Assembly (NCBI GenBank): GCA_013180625.2
Contig: SNVD02013231.1
Location: 310,001-374,000 of the forward strand
DNA: 64,000 nucleotides
Source: Boswellia sacra
Lineage: Eukaryota > Streptophyta > Magnoliopsida > Sapindales > Burseraceae
Reading direction: 5' to 3'
This document shows positions 35,341 to 47,780 of the stretch, piece after piece. The stretch's first letter is position 1. The number at the start of each line of letters is the position of its first letter. A program made the translations under genes and the position numbers. The notes under the pieces were generated by a model that saw nothing but the letters and a program-made list of their open reading frames with translations, was not told the DNA's origin and made no database searches.

Positions 35341-36072
35341 CCCGAGTAATTAAGATTTGAGTAAGTTAGAAAAAACATTTAACCTTTAAAAAAATTGATA
35401 TTTGGTGAAATACATGACTCATTGTCCTTTAGATTATTTAAATTATATTTACATAAACGGTGGGAGCCAAAGAGGGAAGAAATTTTAAGATTCATAGAGA
35501 ACTGTAATACTAGCAGTGTCAAGCTTCACTTTGACTCAATTCAAAACCTTCTTTTTCTTTCTCTTTCTTTTTCTTTTTCTTTTTCTTTTCTCTCTTTTTT
35601 TTTTTTTTTTGAATAAGAGTATGCTTAAATTCATACTCACACATCATAAATCAATTTCCTTAATTAAATAGACCTATTTTACTCTATTTGTGAATCGCAA
35701 ACCAAAGCAAATAGTACCATTCCATGTGATGTGACACACTTGGTGGGTGTTTGAAGGGCCAAAAATTTATACGCTTAAAAGAGAGATGTAACTGTAAACT
35801 AACTGTAAAGCAGCAATGCCTATAAAGATGACTACAGCTAGCAATTAATGTATGCTTGTAATCAAGTATGAACACAAAAACCGAAGATACCTTACTTCCA
35901 AACCTTTGCAATCTTTATTACATTATCTTACAAATCTCTTTTACCTTTCTGTCAAACTTTGCTTATAATATAACTACTTTTCCTCTTTTTGGCCGGCTGT
36001 CCATCACCTTCTGTCACCCAATTGCAAGCTTTCCACCTGGATTCCTTCACTACATCTCTCTTTTCATCCTCA
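35341..36072. other. Intergenic upstream of the small membrane protein gene
   Basis: It contains a pyrimidine-only microsatellite at about 35,548-35,611 ((TTTTTC)n then poly-T). No gene recognised. Confidence 0.5.
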
Positions 36073-36079
36073 TATAAAT
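36073..36079 (+). promoter_or_regulatory. Probable TATA box of the small membrane protein gene
   Basis: TATAAAT 98 bases upstream of the ATG at 36,171. This spacing suits a start site near 36,105 and a leader of about 65 bases. Confidence 0.6.
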
Positions 36080-36170
36080 TAACCACCATCTCCATTATTT
36101 CTCTGTAGTTCCAAGTTAAGAAAAACAAACCAACATTGATTAATACATTACTTGATTTCTGAGTCCTGCC

Positions 36171-36581
36171 ATGGCTAGTACTTACATTTATAACACAATC
36201 CAAAACTCTTCATCACAGAGAGCAGTTGCCATGGTGTTGGCTCTAGTGTCAGCAGTGGTGTTGTCACCATTGTATGTTAGTAGAAAGAACAATGATCAGC
36301 ATACAAAGTCATTTTATGAGACAAAATTGAACTCTAGCTTTGTTCTTCCAATGGTACTTGGTGGGCTTATAATTGCCATTAGGACAGCTTCTTCTTCTTC
36401 TTCTTCTTCTTCAAGTTCATTGCATGGTGGAGGTAGAGGTTCCTCTTCACTCATTCCATCTCCTGATCCTTCTTGGGTACTCAGAATTGGGAGCTCATCG
36501 TGGGGGCTTGCTGGGGTTCTAGTCATGCTAATGCTTGTGCTTTCATGGCAAGATTCTGTCCAAGATTTCTTCTGGACATAG
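36171..36581 (+). CDS. Small plant membrane protein, three predicted helices, function unknown
   Basis: Intronless, 136 residues. Hydrophobic helices lie at about 18-36 ('AVAMVLALVSAVVLSPLYV'), 57-72 ('FVLPMVLGGLIIAIRT') and 110-126 ('WGLAGVLVMLMLVLSW'). Between helices 2 and 3 is a run of serines encoded by a TTC/TCT-type microsatellite (about 36,391-36,420), which is likely length-variable. The C-terminus 'WQDSVQDFFWT' looks conserved in style. A good TATA box and leader precede the ATG, and A-rich sequence follows the stop. It resembles short uncharacterised transmembrane proteins of eudicots; I do not know a function and none should be assumed. Confidence 0.8.
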   Translation: MASTYIYNTIQNSSSQRAVAMVLALVSAVVLSPLYVSRKNNDQHTKSFYETKLNSSFVLPMVLGGLIIAIRTASSSSSSSSSSLHGGGRGSSSLIPSPDPSWVLRIGSSSWGLAGVLVMLMLVLSWQDSVQDFFWT

Positions 36582-37954
36582 AGATCTAGGAAACCACCAA
36601 AAAAAAAAAAGAGTTATATATGTAGTTTATTATTGTACCTCATTATTTTGGTTGTATAAGCTGAATTTCAAACAATGTAATGTAAGTGGTTGTAGTAATT
36701 AAAGTTAATTTTCTCTTCAAGTTTATGTGGTTTGCCAAATTTGAGAATGCTGTCTATAATTCTTCAAAAACAAAGACAACATCTAAAAATCAGTTTGTTC
36801 AAATCAAAGCAAAGAATATTACAAGTAATGTAATTCATGCCCAACCATCATATATTAAGCTTTTAATTTGATTAGTTGTATGAAAAAAATATGTCAAACG
36901 AATTAACCTTATCTAAATTTGGTAATAAATTAATAATCCAGTCTATTTCACAAGACTACTCTCCATTTAGAAAAATAATAACAAATAAATAAATAATAAG
37001 ATAAATCGCATACAACACTATTAAAATTTGTAATCCTACAAAGCCTGATATAGTTTTAAATAAACATTTATACATCTTCCATCGTCACAATCTTCTATTA
37101 AATTTCGACATATCCGTTACTATCTTATTATTTTTATTGATAACCAAAGTTGATTAACGAAAGATTATGGAGAATTATCACAAATTATCCTCAGAGAATT
37201 GTGATCAATTACTTTTAACCAAAAATTGATATTTTTAATTAACCTCACTCTCAAACTCGTAGAATGCATCACAAACCTTTTTATTTAGATGTTCGGCTAC
37301 CTTGAAAATACTGGCCTTCTCCAATTTGTTAATTTAGGTCTGAGGCCCATCGGGCTTATGAACAAAAAGCCCATAACTCATTCATTCCTTATCTTGTGTC
37401 TAGTCTCGTCTTTGTGACAGACCATAAAAAGAGTTGGAAAACAAAAGAGAGAGCTCAATGAAAGCGGAGAAAGGAACGCAAAAAATTAGACACATCGCGT
37501 AGTGCAAAAGGTTTCAGGTGGGTAAGTATTAATTTTTCATTGTTTAATGAACAGCCAGTAAAAAACTTATCTTTTATGCCAAATGCTGCCTTTTAAATCA
37601 ATACAGATCGGTGTGAAACTGTATCCCTTATAGTCGAGTTGAGTACACTAACCTTTTAGTCCAATGGGGATTGATAAAGGTTAGCATTTTGTGAAATTGA
37701 ATTGATGGGCCCAAGTTGAAACTTTTTTTGGAAATGCTTGAAGGTTTAGCTAAGTTGCATAATTGTTTCAGCTTGTGATCGAGTATGGTTTTCTTATTCA
37801 TAATAGGATTCTCATATAACCATATATCTTTATGTCAATCCTTGCACATATGAAAATGATGTTATTATTAGGATCAGTGTATTTTGCTATTGGACTGGTT
37901 GTAAATACCTCTAATGGTGGTTTATTTTGCGGGCGAAAAGATTCAGTGGAGGAA
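36582..37954. other. Intergenic and 5' leader of TAF9
   Basis: No extra gene. The right part (about 37,430-37,954) should hold the TAF9 promoter and 5' UTR. A GGTAAGT donor at about 37,520 and acceptor-like AGs before 37,955 suggest a 5'-UTR intron. An in-frame upstream ATG at 37,832 would add 41 residues unlike TAF9, so the start at 37,955 is preferred. Confidence 0.5.
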
Positions 37955-38838
37955 ATGGCAGAGGGTGATGAAGACTTGCCAAGGGATGCAAAGATTGTAA
38001 AATCACTGCTGAAATCAATGGGTGTGGAAGACTATGAACCTCGAGTTATACATCAATTTCTAGAGCTTTGGTACCGTTATGTTGTTGATGTATTATTGGA
38101 TGCTCAAGTCTACTCGGAGCACGCAGGCAAAGCTAACATTGATTGTGATGATATCAAGGTTGCTATTCAGTCAAAAGTCAATTTTAGCTTCTCGCAACCC
38201 CCACCAAGAGAGGTACGCCAGCCACCTAGTTGTCGTTAATATGCTGGACCTTATTCACTTGATGTTGGACTTGGTTTTGAGAAGTTACAAATGTGAGTTC
38301 AATTGGACTTGAGGCTTGGTTTAACTGTCTGTTTTCTATTTCTCTTACATTTGTTGTCATTTACCATTATTTTGATTTTTAATCGGATTCAATGGGCCTT
38401 TTTGGACTATTTATGGGAAACCGCACTTAAAATAGCTTCCTACTGAGATATTTTTTCATTTGTTCATTTCCTATGTTTGCATGACAATGTCATGGCTCCA
38501 ACACAAGCATGGAGAGGTTTGAGTTTACAGAAGATATGTAACACTTGAATCTTGAAATCTTTCAGGTTCTACTGGAGTTGGCTAGAAACAGGAACAAAAT
38601 CCCATTGCCGAAGTCAATAGCAAGGCCTTGTATCCCACTTCCACCTGACCAGGACACATTGATCAGTCCTAATTATCAACTGGCAATCCCAAAGAAGCAA
38701 TCTTCTCAGGCAGTGGAAGAAATGGAGGAGGATGAAGAAACTGCTGATCCCGGACCATCCCAAGAACAGCAGACAGAAATGCCGCAACAGACCCCCCAAA
38801 GGGTATCATTTCCTCTTGCTGCTACACGTCCAAAGTGA
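37955..38838 (+). CDS. TAF9: TAF9, TFIID/SAGA histone-fold subunit
   Basis: Two exons, 37955-38212 and 38566-38838, giving 531 bases and 176 residues; the split is phase 0 at a GAG|GTACGC donor and a TTTCAG acceptor. The start '[20 protein letters not shown]' is the TAF9 signature. The histone-fold domain spans about residues 8-75 ('[20 protein letters not shown]', '[14 protein letters not shown]'), followed by the conserved '[14 protein letters not shown]'. The C-terminal tail is acidic and glutamine-rich. TAF9 pairs with TAF6 by histone-fold contacts in TFIID and is shared with the SAGA coactivator, acting in the nucleus in RNA polymerase II initiation. Length is normal for plants. Confidence 0.96.
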
Positions 38839-39802
38839 TAGGTTGATGTCTTGGCCTTTTGAGGCATTTTTTTGCTCCATTTTGATGAATTATCTGATGA
38901 GTATTTATATGAAGATTTTACTTTGAAGGCATTCTAGAAAAGAAAATTACTGCTTGATTGGGGTGTACTTAATTTCTCTTTTAGTGTCTGAAAGTGTCCA
39001 CTAAATAGCGATGGAGTGAAACCTATAAGTCAACAGGCCGCGAATGTTGAATAAATTGATTTACTGTTTAACCAAGAAACAGGAGGGTGGCTTTACTCCA
39101 CTATTTGTCTACTTTTCCGTGTTTTGACTGTGACCCAAATGAGCCAATACTATGAATATTATTGTTAGCGAAAATAATGAAAAATCTGTCCTATAGTGAA
39201 TGTAAATGTACATCCATCTGATTATGAATTGTGATCCATCTATTATGAATTATAATTAAAATGATAACATATGTATACCTCAACTACCTCGACTGATCTT
39301 TATACAATTATAACTCACTGTCATGTTCTTCCGCTTAAATTATAAGATACAACGTTATCGGAGATCCAACTTAAGATCTCATCGAGGCATTACCATTCAA
39401 ACCTTAATATGTTCCTATCACTAGAATAACCCATTGTAGATTTACATTAACATGATACTACTATTAACCGAATGTTTATACACTTGTGGTAAAACGTCTC
39501 TTTCGAAATAGAAACATCTCTCCAGTACTGCTGGACAAGGATGAACCGAATTGCTTAATAAGTCAGTTCATGGTATTGTCATGTTGACTTGCATATATAA
39601 TTAAATGGTAAAAAGATGGAAATATAAATATAATTTCATTGGACATTTGGTATATCAATCATTTCTAGCCCTTTGCTGAATCCAGTTAGACATTGTTTCT
39701 AAACAGAACCATATACTGTTCTATACATATTTATCGTTTTATATACAAGAATAACCAATTGTCACTAAATGGTATACTGTAAATGGGACAATGAAACAAT
39801 GG
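38839..39802. other. Convergent 3' region between TAF9 and the RSH gene
   Basis: About 960 AT-rich bases between two genes transcribed toward each other. It should contain both 3' UTRs. No other gene or clear repeat was seen. Confidence 0.55.
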
Positions 39803-42800
39803 TTAGCTTCTCCATCCAGCCACACTAGTGGCAGCAGGCCCTGAACTTGACACATCCAGACCCCGCTCATACATTCGCTGGATTTCTTCCCTGTACTCTG
39901 TCAAGGACTTGTCAGGTAATGCTGGAGTGAGCTCTACCACATCCCCCATCTTCAATTTACATGTGGGATCACCCACTGGCTCATGGTTCAGCCTTGGTCT
40001 CAGTTCTTCCTTCAGAGGGAACCCATATGGAGACCATCTTGAGCTTCCCCGACCGGCTCTTTCCAGTAAATCCATTATCGTAGAGTTTGCAGGGAACTCT
40101 TGAACCGACATCTGCAACATTCAAATAACAAACATATTCAGACCATGCCAGTAAGTAGCGGATCAAGATCAGATGCCAATATAGTAAATGGCCAAGAACA
40201 ATACTATTGCTGTTTTTCTAATTGCAGGCCCAATGTTAGACAAGATTCTGTGTGTGATAGAATTGACAATGGAGAAGATAAAACAACAAAATCTAAGAAT
40301 TGGAACAAACCTTATCATTCTCGATCATGATGACAAAGACAGGTCCATCCTGGCTACATTGAGGCTTATAAGAATATGGGCAATCATCAGCATGCGAAGG
40401 GAACTTGCAGGGTGGCTTGACAGAATCGGCATAGCCAACGGAGGAGCAGTCTCTGCTCATTGTTTCACACTGCCAGGTTAGAACCCATCGTGCCCACTCA
40501 ACCATCTGCAGCACAAAGGAAGAGTGCTTGCAGTCACCTTCCTTGTATCTCCAATGAGCCGCAAATCCAAACTCAGCTTGTGAATGCATCTTCTTTGTTC
40601 GAATTTGAACTTCAAGCGGAACCATGCCTTCACCCATCACTACTGTGTGAAGTGACTGATACCTATAAAGTGAACCCAGAGTCAGACACATATGAATAAT
40701 ACATCATAACCAAGAAAACCCACCACTGAAGAGATATACATACCCATTGAACTTGGGGTGCGTTATGTAGTCCTTCAACGTTCCAGGTACTTCTTCCCAA
40801 ACCTGATGCACGACACTTAAAGCCCTGTAACAGTCCTCTTCATTTTCAACAATCAATCGCAAGCCATGAATATCATGGATTTCATCCATGGTCAACTTCT
40901 TTCTGCACAATATCATTATTTACTATGTCAATAAATGGAATTTGATCACAACATGCCACTACGCGCAGATTTATTATATTAAAGAAATATCTATAAATCA
41001 CAAGTCAGACAGATTAGTATGAATCAGTATGCTATTTCACTTTCTGTGCTTCCTACTAAGTCTGCTTAGCTCAATAAATTAGAGAAAAGAAAGAGGGAAG
41101 AGGAGAGAGCATACTTTGACATTTTGCAGTGAATGCTATACAAGCTTTTATGCCGCCCATATATAACAAGGTAAGAAATGGCTTTATCGCTGAGAGTCCG
41201 CTTCAATTTCTCTATCGCAGCAGTGATCATGGCCTCGTCAAATGATTCAACAACCTTAGAAGACAATTCTTTGTACAACTCTGGGTTGAGATGTTTAAAG
41301 CATTGATTTTCTAGTTGCTCCTTCCATTTAGAGATTCCCAGACGGTTAGCTAAAGGTACAAATATCTCCAATGTCTCCTTTGCAAACCTCTGTTGCTTGC
41401 ACAAAGGCAAAGCTTCGAGGGTCATCATGTTGTGCAATCGATCTGCAAGCTTAATAAGAACAGCCCTAGCATCTGCCATAGCAAGGAACATGGTGTGTAG
41501 TCTATCAGCTTCAACAGTTTTGCTAGCCGTGTTGTTGTCACGTGCAAGCTTACTCAAATGACTAAGCTTGGAGACCTAATAAATGACATAAAGAAATAAA
41601 TCAGATTAGCTTGATGCTTAAGCTATCTTCTGAAAGTAAATTAGAGACTTCCCCCATTCCTACAATGTCCGAAAATATTAGAAACCATCATACACGTTCC
41701 CTTTGGTTGCTCTTGAAAGCAACGAATTTTTCCCAAATTATTACATATCCTAAACATCTTGTCTATATCTGTTACAATGCAGCTAATTTGAAAATGTGAT
41801 CATGTAAGCCGTAAGACAACCTCAGGAACTTTGTCAAATAGATGATCTACATAAAACATTTACACAGAAACAACAAAAATGGTAACAAAACGTTAAATAT
41901 AAAACTTTTGTCTCACCCCTTCAACCAAATCAGCAACACCAGCTCCAAATGTCCTAAAAATATAGTCATAGCTCAAAAAAGAATCATCAAGCGTATCATG
42001 CAAGAGCCCTGCAGCAACCACCGTGGAGTTAGCACCAATTTTTGCTAACAACACCGCAGTTTCCACACAATGTTGCAAATACGGATCCCCACTTGCACGC
42101 ATCTGCAAAACAACACAAACCACGTTACAAATCATCCCAAAACAACAAACTCAAATCCGAATTTAAACCATTTTTCCCTTTACCTGCCCTCTGTGAGCTT
42201 TCTCAGCCTCATAAAACGCCTTGACAACAAAATCATCATTAAAAATCCTATGCTTTGCTTGTGCATCAGCAAGGAAATCCTTCGCATAAGACTCCAGCTT
42301 CAGCTTATCCTCCACTAAATTATCATTCTCCTCCATGTTAAACGTCAATTCATCTCCCAAAACCGTCGACAAACCCACATTCAACCCGCCATTTTCAACC
42401 CGGTAACTCGGGGCGGAATCATAATCCACGCACGAGCCCAATGCGTGCCTCACGAAACCATTAAACAACCCACTTGTCCCCTTCAACGAAGACTGGAAAT
42501 TCACACTCACATCACTTTTCTCACGCGCGATTCTGATCGGAGGACTACTTCTAGAATACGAATTGTTCGAAACTGGACCCTGAAACACAGATACCGGGCT
42601 CTGGTCCCGCTTCAACGAAGAAGAAGCGCCGCAGAACTTGCTCGGCGAGAACGAGTACCCGAATGAGCTGCTCAGCTCCTTCAGGTCTTCCCCTCTGTGA
42701 CTGTACGAACCCATCTCGGAACTCGACGAGAACAGGCACGAGAGCCCGCCGATATGTTTATGCGAAGCCGACGACGAGGAAGAGGACGAAGACGAGGATC

Positions 42801-42915
42801 TCGAGTTCAGGTCAAAATCGTGCGTCGTTTGGGAGTTGATCTGGTGGGTGGGGGAGCAGACGCTGCTCGGTGGACTCGCGTACAACGCTATCGTCGGAAC
42901 CGCCATGCCCGTCAT
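39803..42915 (-). CDS. RSH2/3: Chloroplast RelA/SpoT homologue (RSH2/RSH3 type), (p)ppGpp synthase/hydrolase
   Basis: Six exons on the minus strand: 42915-42184, 42102-41917, 41575-41115, 40902-40744, 40662-40311, 40111-39803. They total 2,199 bases and 732 residues, with phases consistent. The Ser-rich N-terminus ('[14 protein letters not shown]', poly-Ser near 41-50) fits a plastid transit peptide. The HD hydrolase domain begins in exon 2 ('[20 protein letters not shown]', His-Asp at 279-280 in 'LLHDTLDD'). The synthetase domain carries '[10 protein letters not shown]', 'HPKFNGYQSLHT' and '[20 protein letters not shown]'. The last exon (from 631, '[20 protein letters not shown]') looks TGS-like. 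It makes and degrades the alarmone ppGpp in chloroplasts, tuning plastid transcription and photosynthesis under stress. The start could be the second Met, three codons in (42,906). RSH2 and RSH3 cannot be told apart here; the length is close to Arabidopsis RSH2/3 (about 710). Confidence 0.95.
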
Positions 42916-44582
42916 TGATTTGATAGTATAAATACAAACCCAGATGGGTTTCGTTAATCAAAATCAAATTTTGAAGATTACCCAACAGAATTTTGATATC
43001 CAATTTGATTCAGAACCAAAAGTCATACAAGATTGAAAGATTGCTTAAATTTTTTTCTGAAACTAATTTTTTTTATATAAATTTAATAGAACAACCCCAG
43101 ATCGTGAAATTTGTTTATCAAAATCAGATTCTGAGAACTACCCAGTAAAATTAACAGAACCAATTGGGTCCACAAGGCGAGAAAGCAAAGGATTGAATAG
43201 AAAATCAGAGGAGAAGTAAAAATTGAATCATGAATTTTTGAAACAGAACTTAAAATTTGCATCGAGTCTGAATGGATATATACAGATTTTCAGGACAAAG
43301 AGAAGTGAGCTGAATCTGAGAAAGAGAATTTACAGAAAACAAAATCTAGATTTTTGAAGAGAAAGTCAAAGAGAGGTTGAAAATTTTTTTTTTGTTAGAG
43401 AGTTTCCTACTTCTTTCTTTCTGCGATTTTTCTCGCACATTTTCTCTCTTGCTTTCTTGGCTCTTATTCGGTTAGTCGCCAGAGAAAGCAACACTGAGAT
43501 TACGAATTTGTCCTTGCTCTGTGCCGGAATTAACGGTTTTGTACAAGTCCGCATTTTCTATACTGGGTATTAGTTTGGCTTATATATAGAATTATATATT
43601 AATTATTTATATAATAATTGTTTAATTAGTTTATTAATTTTAATTATTAGTATATTATCTTAAACTATAATATTATAATGATTAATCAATCCTCTATTTA
43701 TAATCATTAATTTTTAATTCTCTACTGAAAATAATCATGAAAAAGAAATAGTGGGTATCTCTTTTTAGAAACTCATGAAAGTACTAATACAAAATTAGTT
43801 AAATCCTTGAAATTATGAATTGTAAGATTAGTTGTCAATTTTAATAAATATCTTTTATGGTAATGTTATGTAAAAAAATTCCTGTAAAATGAAAAAAAAA
43901 AGTAAAATACTTTCAAGATTATGTCAAATAATGTAATTTTAAATTGAAATTTATTATTAGGCCTATTTATGAGGCAATCAAATCTTTTCATTCTTTAAAT
44001 ATATTAAAACAAATTTAAATAAAATTAAAATGATTCTGAAGAGTTGTTTCATGCCTTGAAAAATCACTGTCTAGATGTAATAAGCTAAAAACAACATGCA
44101 TTCTTATATAATTTTGGTTGGAAAAATTCAAAACCTTCTTGAAATTATAATTAAAAAATAACAAAAAAAAATATTTCATCTATTTATTTATTTTTAATGC
44201 TCTTTTAGTGCATGTTAAGTCATCTTACACCTTTTTTGGTGGAGAGCGAGGACAACAAAAGAATTATTAAAAATTAAAAAAAAAACAAAAAAAAAACGAA
44301 AGAGTCAACGAAATGCGTTAAACGATTGATGGATTTCTTTAATTTAATATTAGTTGTGTACGGTGACAAAACATTATCCTACATTAAAAAAACCTTGATT
44401 AAATTAAATTAATCTCAAAATTGATCTAATCTTATCTTCTTCTTCACTTTCTGTCTCATTTATTAATCATTTAAAACATTGCTGGAATGACCCTGGCATT
44501 GGAACTCAACTATCTAAAAATGAATTTGATTTGATTATTGCTTCACATTCAAGGAACATAGTTACGATGTAATCTTCTACTT
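42916..44582. other. RSH promoter/leader and AT-rich intergenic
   Basis: 42,916-43,560 is GC-richer and pyrimidine/purine-skewed, consistent with promoter and 5' UTR of the minus-strand RSH gene. 43,560-44,582 is very AT-rich with homopolymer runs and no gene. Confidence 0.5.
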
Positions 44583-44585
44583 TAA

Positions 44586-45741
44586 GGCTGCGTTTGGCCG
44601 CCCGTATAGTATAGTATAAAAAGTACTATTCGCATAAAATTTTTTTATACCATGTTTGGTGCGGTCGAAGGGTGGATAGCATAGTAAAAGGTTGCATAAG
44701 ATCCGTATAAGGACCGCATAAAAGGAGGTAAAATAATGATGCCCCCCACCATGGGTTAAGGTCAGATAGGATAGGGATATGGGGAATTGTTGGATATAAT
44801 TTTTAATTCATAAGTTTTATATAATATAATATTATATTATATTATATTATTAAGAGATTTAAATTATACAACTTTATTTTCTGTTCTAGTTTTTGATAAT
44901 AAATACGACAAACATATATAAATAAATAAATATTTAAATTATTATTTTATTGATTATTTAATGAATTATTTTAATAAATAAATATAATTTATTAAATATT
45001 TAAATAAAAATTAATTATCTAAAAAAATAATTTAATGTAAATAATTTTAAATTATTATATTTTAAAATATTATATTATATTATTAAAATATTTAAATTGT
45101 ACAACTTTATTTTTTGTTCTAGTTTTTGACAATAAATACCGCAAACATATATAAATAAATAGTTAAATTATTAGTTTATAGAAATTTAAATAAATTATTT
45201 AAATAAATATATATAATTTATTAAATATTTAAATAAAAAATTAATTATCTATAAAATTAATTTAGTATAAATCATTTTTAAAATTATTATATTTTAAAAT
45301 ATTTTAAAATATTATATTTTATTATATTATTAAAATATTTAAATTATAAAAGTTTATTTTTTGTTCCAGTTTTTGATAATAAACACCACAAACATATATA
45401 AATAAATAAATATTAAATCATTAGTTTATTGAAATTTAAATGAATTATTTTAATAAATATATGTAATTTATTAAATATTTAAATAAAAAATTAATTTAAT
45501 ATAAATAATTTTTAAAATTATTATATTTTAAAATATTTTATTAATTTTAAACCATTTTTATTATTTTAAAAAATTTTATATAGTTAAATACAATCTTTTA
45601 TCAAACATAGTATTATACATTATACAATACAGTGATAAACCAAACACAGTATAGAGTTTACGCAATCCTATACTATACAATTCTATACAATGCTATCTGC
45701 TATAGTAATAATTATACAATCCTATACGGGGCAACGCAGCC
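44586..45741. mobile_element. Non-autonomous PIF/Harbinger-like element, 1.16 kb
   Basis: The left end GGCTGCGTTTGGCCGCCCGT and the reverse strand of the right end GGCTGCGTTGCCCCGTATAG are terminal inverted repeats. Both sides are flanked by TAA (44,583-44,585 and 45,742-45,744), the 3-bp duplication of this superfamily. Subterminal regions are rich in 'tatagtatag/ctatactata' words. The interior is an AT-rich tandem array with no transposase ORF. Confidence 0.9.
44849..45540. repeat. Threefold ~240-bp tandem array inside the Harbinger-like element
   Basis: Three units each contain 'actttatttt(c/t)tgtt' then 'agtttttga(t/c)aataaa(t/c)ac' then 'acaaacatatataaataaat'. The marker 'agtttttga' falls at about 44,888, 45,121 and 45,369. 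Copies are clearly related but diverged. Confidence 0.88.
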
Positions 45742-45744
45742 TAA

Positions 45745-47300
45745 GTGCATAGTCAGCAAGCAAGTTGGGTCGGGTAGGGTCCACCCAATTAGATATTTTT
45801 TTTGTTCATTGGCTGCATCAATCACCTTTAATCAACATGGAGGAATCCACTGGATCATTTTTTTATTTTAATCAAAAAATCGTGATTTTATACGGTGCTG
45901 AATGGTGATGATGTTGTCATTAGCCACAATCTTTGATTTTATTCACTAAATATTCCCATCCAATGGCTCTCATGGGTTTGTAATAAAAGACGTGTAGAGA
46001 ATCTTCATGAAATTAGATCTAACAAAATCTTTATTAGAGATTTGATGGGATATTGTAAAGTAACAAAATGGATTGAAAAAAATTTAGAGCATATTTGTTG
46101 TCTCGGGTCATTATATGCCACATTGTATCACTCAATTATGTATTAATAGTCATACAATACACTTTTGATAATTTAAAATTATAAGTAAATTCGATATAAA
46201 ATGAGGAATAATAAAAAAATGGAATTCGTATGTTAACTTTTAATTAATATGACAACGTCGTATAGCATACGCATATGTATCTTACATTATTCTCTCTATA
46301 TAATTTTATGTCAATAATGTTTGAGACTAAGAATATAATAAATTCTTAGCACATAAAATTATACTATTAGTGATTATGTAGTCTTTTATTTCTTTGATGA
46401 GAATAAGATATCAATTATTAATATCAATTTTTCATTAGAGATTTATGGACTTTTGTTCTATTAAAGCAAAAGAATAAGGAGCTCATACATATAGTTAATT
46501 AGAAAAAAAAAAAAACCAATGGATAATGTGAGTATTATTGAATCATTACTAAATGATGACTTTCTATTTTTATTTAGATAAAATAATTAGTTTTCCATTG
46601 AAATAGTACATAACTCCCATCCGACACCACCACGTTTACCCAATTGATAATCATAATTTTTATTTAACTTAATTTATGATAAAAGTCAATTAAAAAATTT
46701 TCAATTACAACTTGTTTTAGATTATTATTTTTAATAATAGAATATTACCTACATCTTTCACATTTCATTAATAACTTTCATCTATAATTAATAACTAAAA
46801 ATATATATTATCGATATTCATATATATTAATATCTCGCACGTTGTCGATTATAAATATTGAAATGAATTTATTATAAAATATTGTATTGATATTGAATGA
46901 GTAATACTGCGTTAACTTTGTATACAAATTTTATATCAATAATTTGTAAGTGTAACATTATCTTTTCTTAAACAATAATACTACACTTATAAAGTATATA
47001 TACAAAGTTCATATGATATTAAGTGAATAAAAATATAAATATAAAAAATTAATATAAAATATATTGATGAGTCATGAACAAAGGATGTCATATTAACTTT
47101 GTTTTGAGAATTGATTTTAACATAAATTTTTAATATATTTTATTGATATAAATTTATGACGTTTAATTTTATTAAATTTAATGGTTGAAATTAAAAATTA
47201 AAAAATTAAATTTAATGCTATTAATTCATTAATGATATCAACTATTTGATGTTTTTCATAAATAAATAATTATAAATTTATATCAAAAATATTATTTCCT
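45745..47300. other. Gene-poor AT-rich interval
   Basis: No ORF resembling a protein. It includes partial copies of MITE family M1 at about 46,890-47,100. A (TA)n run ends the interval near 47,300. Confidence 0.5.
46890..47100. mobile_element. MITE family M1, two broken halves side by side
   Basis: 46,890-46,962 matches the right half ('taatactgcgttaactttgt' to 'aatttgtaagtgtaacatta'). 46,972-47,100 starts with a left end ('aataatactacacttataaa') and runs through the family interior before fading. They lie head to tail, as if one copy lay beside or inserted into another. Confidence 0.65.
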
Positions 47301-47329
47301 AAATATATATATATATAAGAGGGGCACAA

Positions 47330-47780
47330 TGGTCAAAACATTGAGCGAGTGAGAATTCCACGTCATCTTATTGTGGGAACCTCTAGAAGATACGACTGCA
47401 AGTCCACGAAAGTGATGACTACGCACCCCAACTTCTTTGATTCTTTATTTGTTTTCTTCCCTCAGATTCACTGTTTCGTGAACGCTGTTGAGAGCACGTG
47501 GCGTGCCAGTTGCAACCACTATCGCCACATAGTCAGCCTGTGCGGCTGACACGAGTCAATCACTGACGGCTACGAGGTGGGCGTCGTTTGTGTCGCTACG
47601 GTCACACTCGGGGGCCGTCAATCTCCACGCACTTGCTGCCCTCTTGTGCCGACTGCCCTGTACAGACAGCTTTTCAGCTCGGTCTCCGCAAATTTAGGTG
47701 AAGCGGTGTCGTTTTGGGCTCCAAAGTCCACTTTACATCAGGCCAGCTTCTGCAGTTTTCCGCTAATTAAAAAAGGGTAA
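47330..47780. other. GC-rich island of unknown role
   Basis: About 450 bases clearly GC-richer than the 10-kb desert around it, with a G-box core (CACGTG near 47,494) and several ACG/CGT-type words. Short open frames exist on the + strand (66-67 codons), but none resembles a known protein and none dominates. It could be an orphan promoter or first-exon remnant. Confidence 0.4.

Noticed and set aside
34773..35353. Two plus-strand frames with Gly/Pro-rich products
   Set aside because: They fall in the GC-rich arms of the hAT-like MITE and translate its repeats.
37832..37954. Upstream in-frame ATG extending TAF9 by 41 residues
   Set aside because: The extension is hydrophobic and unlike TAF9, the canonical start [11 protein letters not shown] is at 37,955, and a leader intron probably removes or interrupts the upstream part.
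42445..42918. Plus-strand Arg-rich frames opposite RSH exon 1
   Set aside because: Antisense shadows of the Ser-rich transit-peptide exon.
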